Assembly (NCBI GenBank): GCA_018826645.1
Contig: JAHJZF010000014.1
Coordinates: 1-9,600 of the forward strand
Length of the DNA: 9,600 nucleotides
DNA from: Patescibacteria group bacterium
GTDB taxonomy: Bacteria > Patescibacteriota > Minisyncoccia > UBA6257 > Colwellbacteraceae
Direction of reading: 5' to 3'
In this document: piece by piece, positions 5,360-9,600 of the stretch
Layout: the number at the start of each line of letters is the position of its first letter
Numbering within the stretch: position 1 is the first letter of the stretch
The notes under the pieces: model-generated
What the model was told of the DNA's origin: nothing
Database searches by the model: none
Seen by the model: only the letters and a program-made list of their open reading frames with translations
Translations under genes and position numbers: made by a program

Positions 5360-6778
5360 ATGAGTTTTAGGACTTTAGCTAGATATCTAGGAGTGTTTTT
5401 GCTTTTTGTTACGATCTCCACGGCTCAAGCGGCTTCACTATTTTTTAGTCCACTTTCGGGGACTTACGAGGTTGGGGATCAATTCTCTGTAAGAGCTCTT
5501 ATTTCAAGTCCTGATCAAGAAATGAACGCCGCTTCGGCGAACATCTCTTTTCCTAACAATAAGCTTCAGCTTCTATCTGTCACCAAGGGCTCTTCTATTA
5601 TTGATTTTTGGGTGCAAGAGCCAACAGCCATTAATCAAAATACTGGAGCTAGTATGGAGGGTGTGACTCTTGATGGGTATAGGGGTGGCTCCGGAGGATT
5701 GGCAACTTTGACCTTCAAAGCTATTGCACCTGGTCAGGCGACCCTCAATTTTATTTCCGGAAGCATATTGGCGAACGATGGTGTGGGCACCAGCATTCTT
5801 AATTCATTAGGAAGCGCTAGCTTCACTATCGTAGAGACGGCGGTGACTGAAGAGCCTCAGCAGAAAGAACCTCAACAAACGTCAGAAGAACCCGAAGAAG
5901 AAGCGCTTCAAGCTGAGAGTGGTCCAGTCCTCATCATTTCAGATACGCACTCAGATCAAGAGAAATGGTATTCCAACAATAATCCTTCTTTCAGATGGAG
6001 TTTGCCAAGGGGCGCTACAGACGTAGATATAGCTCTTAGCGAAGATGAACGGGCTAGCTATGGTAGTTCTGACGATGGCGAAGGATTAATAAATGGTTTC
6101 ACATTCGAAGACTTAGAAGACGGGACATACTATGTGCACGTTATTTTTGAGGTTAACGATGTTTGGGGAGAGAAGAATTCTTTTAAATTCAATATTGACA
6201 CAGAAGCTCCTACGGCATTTTCTATAGAAGAAATTTATAGATCTATCGGAGAGGGTAGGCGCGCCTCACTAATTTTTGAATCTACGGATAGAATGTCTGG
6301 CATTAGCCACTACAACATTCTTATCGATGATAACTTCGTAGAGGAATGGAAAGACGATGGCTCTCACACATATCTAACGCCGAAATTAAGGGCTGGCTCG
6401 CATAATGTTACTGTAGAGGTGGTTGACTACGCAGGCAATAAGACTAGTGCTGAATTCTCAGTCGGCATTATTGGAGGCGTTGGTTTTGATGGTGGCGACT
6501 ATGCGGGTATTGGAGTTATTCTTCTCTTAATCCTCTTCAATGGATTCTTGTTCAGACGCTATGAAGTACTTAAGAGAGAATACGAAGCTTTGCCTGGAGC
6601 TAAGAAAAAGGAGGACAAAGCGATGATGGTTGCTAAAAGAGATAGAAGATTGAGACGTGAGCTCAGGGCAGAATTCATTTTTATAAAGACGCTACACGGT
6701 AAGCTTGTGAATATCGAGGATCAGTTAAGGCAAGCCAATGAAAGGATTGGCAAAAGACTGGGGTCAAAAGATGAATAA
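5360..6778 (+). CDS. Membrane-anchored cohesin-like protein with Ig-like domains and basic cytoplasmic tail
   Basis: A 472-residue protein from ATG 5360, which gives a compact signal peptide 1-24 (MSFRTLARYLGVFLLF, cleavage after AQA). GTG 5327 would add 11 residues and is possible. Residues 25-160 are cohesin-like, paralogous to the previous gene: LSGTYEVGDQFSVRALI, MNAASANISF, SIIDFW, GGSGGLATLTFKA, LANDGVGT. An acidic/Gln linker (161-188) follows, then two Ig/fibronectin-like domains at about 191-282 (WYSNNNPSFRW, LEDGTYYVHV) and 285-370 (DYAGNKTSAEFSV). A transmembrane helix at about 381-398 (IGVILLLILFNGFLF) is followed by RRY and a highly charged 72-residue helical tail ending GSKDE. 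The tail could link surface binding to cytoplasmic partners. With the preceding genes it offers a second receptor for the dockerin protein. AAGG directly abuts ATG 5360, too close for a normal Shine-Dalgarno; GAGAGGGG (5303-5310) is far from either start. Confidence 0.85.
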   Translation: MSFRTLARYLGVFLLFVTISTAQAASLFFSPLSGTYEVGDQFSVRALISSPDQEMNAASANISFPNNKLQLLSVTKGSSIIDFWVQEPTAINQNTGASMEGVTLDGYRGGSGGLATLTFKAIAPGQATLNFISGSILANDGVGTSILNSLGSASFTIVETAVTEEPQQKEPQQTSEEPEEEALQAESGPVLIISDTHSDQEKWYSNNNPSFRWSLPRGATDVDIALSEDERASYGSSDDGEGLINGFTFEDLEDGTYYVHVIFEVNDVWGEKNSFKFNIDTEAPTAFSIEEIYRSIGEGRRASLIFESTDRMSGISHYNILIDDNFVEEWKDDGSHTYLTPKLRAGSHNVTVEVVDYAGNKTSAEFSVGIIGGVGFDGGDYAGIGVILLLILFNGFLFRRYEVLKREYEALPGAKKKEDKAMMVAKRDRRLRRELRAEFIFIKTLHGKLVNIEDQLRQANERIGKRLGSKDE

Positions 6779-6781
6779 TAC

Positions 6782-6804
6782 GTTATACCTTGTGTGGGTA
6801 TAAC
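6782..6804. terminator. Inverted repeat between convergent genes, possible bidirectional terminator
   Basis: GTTATACC (6782-6789) and GGTATAAC (6797-6804) are perfect inverted repeats with a seven-base loop; a T-G wobble could add one pair. It lies in the 58-base gap where the surface operon and the helicase gene converge, a typical site for a shared transcript end. Neither side has a strong T tract directly after the stem, so intrinsic termination is uncertain. Confidence 0.45.
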
Positions 6805-6836
6805 TAACTAGCTATACGGGTTTTCTTCTAGCAAAA

Positions 6837-8102
6837 TTATCTAGGGTGATATCTCCTAGGGGGTCTCTGATTAGTTCTTGTGTGCGATTGTCTTGTATTG
6901 CTTTGCTGTCTAGGGTGTCTTTGATTTGGGGGACGGTGCGTTTGGTTATTAGGCATCCTCTCTCTTTCTTCTGGAAGTACTGGAAGGGCTAGGATAGGTA
7001 AAGACATGCGGATTAGTCGCTCGATTTTTTTAATATCGGCTTTTTGAGATGAGGTGACAAAAGAGATAGCTTTTCCATAACGACCCGCTCGTCCAGTCCT
7101 GCCAATACGATGAACGTAATCTCCTGAATTATCTGGAAGATCAAAATTGATTACTAATGAGATGTCTTTTACGTCGATACCACGAGCGGCGATATCTGTA
7201 GCGACCATTATACGAAATCTTCCCGTTTTAAATCCCTCAAGCGCTGTCTCTCGTTGCCTTTGAGAGCGATTAGAATGAATTTCAGTTGCCGTGTGACTCA
7301 TGTTGCGTATATCACGCGTGATACGTCCTGCTCCATGTTTGGTCCGTGAAAAGATAAGTATTTTTCCTTCTTTGTATTGTTGTAAAAGAGAGTCTAATAA
7401 ACGCATTTTATTCGTTTTTGAAACCACGAATACTTCTTGTTCTATATCGTCTGCCAATGTCCCTTGTGGGGCAATTTCAATTCTGAGCGGTAGCTTCATG
7501 AATTCGCTAGCAAGTAAGGAAATAGATTTCGGCATTGTTGCAGAGAATAACATCGTCTGACGCTCTTTAGGTGCATCTCGTAGAATTTGCTTGATTTGCA
7601 CTAAGAATCCGACATCGAGCATGCGGTCTGCTTCATCAAGGACAATAATACCCACTCGATTGAGCGAATAAACTCTTTGTTTTATTAAATCAGATAAACG
7701 TCCTGGAGTAGCAATAACGATGTGCGGACTACTTCTTAATACTTTTGCCTGTGCGTGTTGGGGCACTCCGCCGATGATTACCGCGGAACGCAAACCCAAT
7801 GAACCGCCGATGTTTCTAAGAGCTTGTTCTACTTGGAGGGCTAATTCGCGAGTGGGGACTAATATTAATCCCTGCATTTTACTCGGGATTATGTGTTGAA
7901 TCATCGGAATGCCGAAGGCCAATGTCTTTCCTGTTCCAGTTTGAGCAATACCAACAACATCTTTTCCCTCTAAAGCGCCTGGGATAACTTGGTGCTGGAT
8001 AGGTGTTGGGGTGTTAAAGCCTTTCTTTGCGAGGACGGTAAGAATACGTTCTTCTATTTTAAGATTGCTAAAACGATCAGCGGCGTGTTTATTTTCTGTC
8101 AT
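6837..8102 (-). CDS. DEAD-box ATP-dependent RNA helicase (RhlE-like)
   Basis: A 421-residue cytoplasmic RNA helicase. All core motifs are present: Q motif (Phe11, TPTPIQ 31-36), motif I AQTGTGKT (53-60), Ia PTRELA (83-88), GG (111-112), Ib TPGR (132-135), II DEAD (156-159), III SAT (187-189), V ATDIAARGID (301-310) and VI HRIGRTGRAG (331-340). The core ends near 370. The tail from about 383 is rich in Arg, Gln, His, Pro and Asn, and its last 36 or so residues contain no Asp or Glu, as expected for a flexible RNA-binding tail. Likely roles are RNA unwinding in ribosome assembly or decay; the exact subfamily (RhlE against CshA-type) is not certain. The ATG lies 16 bases after the stop of the upstream membrane-protein gene on the same strand, suggesting co-transcription. 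No Shine-Dalgarno is visible. Confidence 0.95.
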   Translation of the reverse strand: MTENKHAADRFSNLKIEERILTVLAKKGFNTPTPIQHQVIPGALEGKDVVGIAQTGTGKTLAFGIPMIQHIIPSKMQGLILVPTRELALQVEQALRNIGGSLGLRSAVIIGGVPQHAQAKVLRSSPHIVIATPGRLSDLIKQRVYSLNRVGIIVLDEADRMLDVGFLVQIKQILRDAPKERQTMLFSATMPKSISLLASEFMKLPLRIEIAPQGTLADDIEQEVFVVSKTNKMRLLDSLLQQYKEGKILIFSRTKHGAGRITRDIRNMSHTATEIHSNRSQRQRETALEGFKTGRFRIMVATDIAARGIDVKDISLVINFDLPDNSGDYVHRIGRTGRAGRYGKAISFVTSSQKADIKKIERLIRMSLPILALPVLPEERERMPNNQTHRPPNQRHPRQQSNTRQSHTRTNQRPPRRYHPR

Positions 8103-8118
8103 AAATTGTTTTTTCGAT

Positions 8119-8430
8119 TTAGGTCTTCTTGTTGTCCCGACGTAAATAAACCATAACCAACATCAGTACAATAATTAATTTTGGAATAATACCTCCCGAA
8201 AGATTAAAGAACATTTTTGTAAAAGGAGTATTGGGGCTAAAAATTAGATGCGTTATTAGTGCGATTGGCAATGTAAGCCATAACCATTGTTCTCGATTAA
8301 TTCGTACTCCAATTTTGGCGAACAACTTGGATAGACATGGTGCTAAAAAATAAATAGCAATATATGAAATTGCGAAGTCAAAAATTGCGAAAGGTCCAAT
8401 GCGGTATGAACGTAGTAATTCGATAATCAT
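8119..8430 (-). CDS. Small multi-pass membrane protein, conserved hypothetical
   Basis: About 103 residues from ATG 8430 (MIIELLRSYRIGPF). A TTG at 8466 would add 12 residues, but a TATACT hexamer (8449-8444) lies inside that extension, so the ATG is preferred. Hydrophobic segments at about 11-32 (FAIFDFAISYIAIYFLAPCL), about 46-64 (WLWLTLPIALITHLIF) and about 76-95 (GGIIPKLIIVLMLVMVYL) suggest three helices; the C-terminus is basic (RRDNKKT). I do not know its function. The RSYRIGPFAIFDF opening and the overall plan resemble uncharacterised proteins I associate with Parcubacteria; this is memory, not a search result. It sits between the 67-residue membrane protein and the helicase, all on the same strand. 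Confidence 0.72.
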   Translation of the reverse strand: MIIELLRSYRIGPFAIFDFAISYIAIYFLAPCLSKLFAKIGVRINREQWLWLTLPIALITHLIFSPNTPFTKMFFNLSGGIIPKLIIVLMLVMVYLRRDNKKT

Positions 8431-8443
8431 AGGGTTTAATAAC

Positions 8444-8449
8444 AGTATA
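8444..8449 (-). promoter_or_regulatory. Possible -10 box TATACT before the small membrane-protein gene
   Basis: On the minus strand TATACT ends 13 bases before the ATG at 8430, predicting a leader of about seven bases. There is no TG extension and no clear -35, so this is weak. Its position inside the TTG-extended reading is the main reason to prefer the ATG start. Confidence 0.3.
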
Positions 8450-8508
8450 CTAGAATCTATGAACAAACCCTCTTTTAGTAGATTTGTGCGGATGACCGCG
8501 ATTAAATA

Positions 8509-8525
8509 TTATGCTTTTAGCATAA
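8509..8525 (-). terminator. Weak hairpin after the 67-residue gene
   Basis: On the minus strand TTATGC, loop TAAAA, GCATAA forms a perfect six-base-pair stem about ten bases after the stop of the 67-residue gene, followed by TATTTAAT. The stem is short and AT-rich and the T tract is interrupted, so it may only attenuate or may be chance. Confidence 0.3.
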
Positions 8526-8535
8526 GAGCTTAAGC

Positions 8536-8739
8536 TTATTTCAAATTTTTATATATATCATCAATTCTACGTTCAAGTATGAGTATTTTGTCGTCATCAC
8601 TTTCGTGGTGTTTAAAAATCTTTTTTAATCTTGGCCATAGCAATATACCAATAACTACATCAAACAAAATGATTAAAAAAAGCTCGAACTCCCAATGAGC
8701 TAAATCAGTCGCTAGCGTCCAAAAAGTTTCATGTTCCAT
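8536..8739 (-). CDS. Small one-pass membrane protein, 67 residues
   Basis: Starts MEHETFWTLATDLAHWEFEL, followed by one hydrophobic helix at about 19-36 (ELFLIILFDVVIGILLW), then a basic stretch (RLKKIFKHH) and a charged helical end (ILERRIDDIYKNLK). By the positive-inside rule the C-terminal part is cytoplasmic. No known domain is recognised and no function can be assigned. It is supported as a real gene by its coherent topology, an ATG start, a perfect extended -10 upstream, and its position in a same-strand gene row. Confidence 0.7.
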   Translation of the reverse strand: MEHETFWTLATDLAHWEFELFLIILFDVVIGILLWPRLKKIFKHHESDDDKILILERRIDDIYKNLK

Positions 8740-8761
8740 TTTATATTTTTTTGTGCATTGT

Positions 8762-8770
8762 AGTATATCA
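8762..8770 (-). promoter_or_regulatory. Extended -10 promoter TGaTATACT before the 67-residue gene
   Basis: On the minus strand TG-A-TATACT lies 22 bases before the ATG at 8739, predicting a short leader of roughly 15 bases that is A-rich and has no Shine-Dalgarno. It matches the TG-A-TATAAT element at 1522-1530 at eight of nine positions, so the two support each other as a promoter style of this genome. No -35 is evident. Confidence 0.5.
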
Positions 8771-8812
8771 GATTCCTACCTAGCACCCCTAGTTACAAAT
8801 CTTCTTTAGAAC

Positions 8813-9600
8813 TTATACGAACTCTGGTTTTTTGCCTTCCTTTTGGACCTGTTCGAGGATTAATTTAGAGTCTTCTAATCTTGCCCTAAGAATTTTAGTA
8901 CGCTTTTTATCTATAAACGTGAAAGCACCCGGCTCAGGATTAAATGCTTTTATTTTTCTCAATATTTGTTCAGCTTTTCCTAAATTGCCACCTTGAGCTA
9001 TCTTTAAATCTTCAAATTCGATACGAGCATCTTCTGTTGTGAATTTCTCGGTGGAAGTTGCTTCTTCGTGATTTTGTTCTTTTGCCTCAATTTTTTTATC
9101 TTTGAAATCGGGTAATATTTCAACCAATAAATTGCCTGACAAAATAGCCAGTTCTTCAGCTAATTCTTCATAGTATTGCCCTGTTATATATACGTCTTTT
9201 TGAGCCAAAATGGCTCCGTGGTCAACTTTTTCGTCTAACATGAATAAACTTACACCTGTCACTTTTTCGCCCGCTAGCATGGCGCTGCGGATAGGGGAGG
9301 CGCCTCGATATTTTGGCAATAAAGATGGATGTACGCCAATGATTCCTTGTTTGAAAGATTCTATAAATTTACGCGGAATTATTAATCCATAAGCTGCTAC
9401 AATTCCGAAATCTGCCATTTCTGTCAGGGTGGGGGATAGCGCAACCAGCTCTTGTTTATTCTCTGGTTGAAAGATTTCAATATTTAGATCTTTCTCTTGA
9501 ATAAGCTTTTTCGTGGCAGGGGGTGTTAGAATCTTTTTTCTGCCCGCAGGTCTGTCTGGGTTACAAACTAAGGCTACGGGGGACATACCAGCATCTATAA
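8813..9600 (-). CDS. fmt: Methionyl-tRNA formyltransferase, 5' end outside the window
   Basis: Transfers a formyl group from 10-formyltetrahydrofolate to initiator Met-tRNA in the cytoplasm. About 261 codons are visible. The reading frame stays open through the window edge (Ile-Asp-Ala-Gly before MSPVALVCNPDRPAGR), so the ATG at 9584-9586 is internal and roughly 30 N-terminal residues are missing. Counting from that Met, landmarks are NPDRPAGR (9-16), AAYGLIIP (64-71), the active-site segment HPSLLPKYRG (86-95), the Asp in VDHG (122), and the C-terminal domain with AFNPEPGAFTF (214-224) and a closing QVQKEGKKP. The usual N-x-H motif reads Gly84-Val-His86, so the catalytic Asn is replaced. The protein stops right after KKPEFV, a little short of the common family end. 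Assignment to Fmt is firm by overall pattern; the activity question is raised in findings. Confidence 0.93.
   Translation of the reverse strand, partial: IDAGMSPVALVCNPDRPAGRKKILTPPATKKLIQEKDLNIEIFQPENKQELVALSPTLTEMADFGIVAAYGLIIPRKFIESFKQGIIGVHPSLLPKYRGASPIRSAMLAGEKVTGVSLFMLDEKVDHGAILAQKDVYITGQYYEELAEELAILSGNLLVEILPDFKDKKIEAKEQNHEEATSTEKFTTEDARIEFEDLKIAQGGNLGKAEQILRKIKAFNPEPGAFTFIDKKRTKILRARLEDSKLILEQVQKEGKKPEFV

Noticed and set aside
13..6778. Genome-wide UGA recoding (Gly, as in Gracilibacteria/SR1)
   Set aside because: No in-frame UGA occurs inside any of the ten genes although glycine is very common in them. Only the single terminal UGA at 5292-5294 remains, and it is reported as a local oddity.
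7300..7560. 86-codon + strand open frame inside the helicase gene
   Set aside because: It is antisense to conserved helicase core sequence and encodes a Cys/Ser-rich peptide with no recognisable features.
8431..8466. TTG-initiated 12-residue extension of the small multi-pass membrane protein
   Set aside because: A promoter-like TATACT lies within it and the ATG start gives a more natural opening, so the shorter form was annotated.
8527..8536. AGCTTAAGCT palindrome next to the 67-residue gene stop
   Set aside because: A ten-base AT-rich palindrome is expected by chance and has no partner copy in the window. No operator role can be argued.

Overview
The window looks like a piece of a Candidate Phyla Radiation (Patescibacteria, probably Parcubacteria-like) genome. 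This is an inference from protein style: small membrane proteins of a kind I associate with that group, cohesin-like proteins with SII-x-FW and NDG-x-GT motifs, a degenerate dockerin, Ig-like surface domains, moderate-to-low GC, short gaps and almost no Shine-Dalgarno sequences. I could not run a search, so the placement is not proven. The standard genetic code fits: no real gene contains an in-frame UGA, and one gene ends in UGA.

Left part (13-6778, all + strand): six consecutive genes for exported or membrane-anchored proteins. Two secreted paralogues (13-1473 and 1540-2445) end in the same 129-residue module. Next comes a membrane-anchored two-domain protein (2470-3369) that resembles, by layout only, the DUF916/WxL-interacting anchors of Firmicutes. 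Then come a secreted protein with a Cys-rich motif, a ten-glycine linker, Ig-like domains and a C-terminal dockerin (3443-4426), and two membrane-anchored proteins with N-terminal cohesin-like domains (4428-5294 and 5360-6778). The last of these also has a basic, helical cytoplasmic tail. Together they suggest a cell-surface assembly locus. Secreted modules would be captured by anchored receptors, with one clear dockerin/cohesin set and one possible second ligand/receptor set. An extended -10 promoter lies 9 nt before the second gene and implies a leaderless mRNA.

Middle (6779-6836): a short convergent gap with a perfect 8-bp inverted repeat, a likely shared transcript end.

Right part (6837-9600, all - strand): housekeeping genes unrelated to the surface locus. 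In transcription order they are the 3' part of methionyl-tRNA formyltransferase (fmt, start beyond the window), a 67-residue one-pass membrane protein, a roughly 103-residue multi-pass membrane protein, and a DEAD-box RNA helicase with a basic tail. The Fmt shows Gly where the formyltransferase family has its catalytic Asn.

No rRNA, tRNA, CRISPR array, transposase or insertion sequence was seen. No gene-free stretch exceeds about 110 bases.
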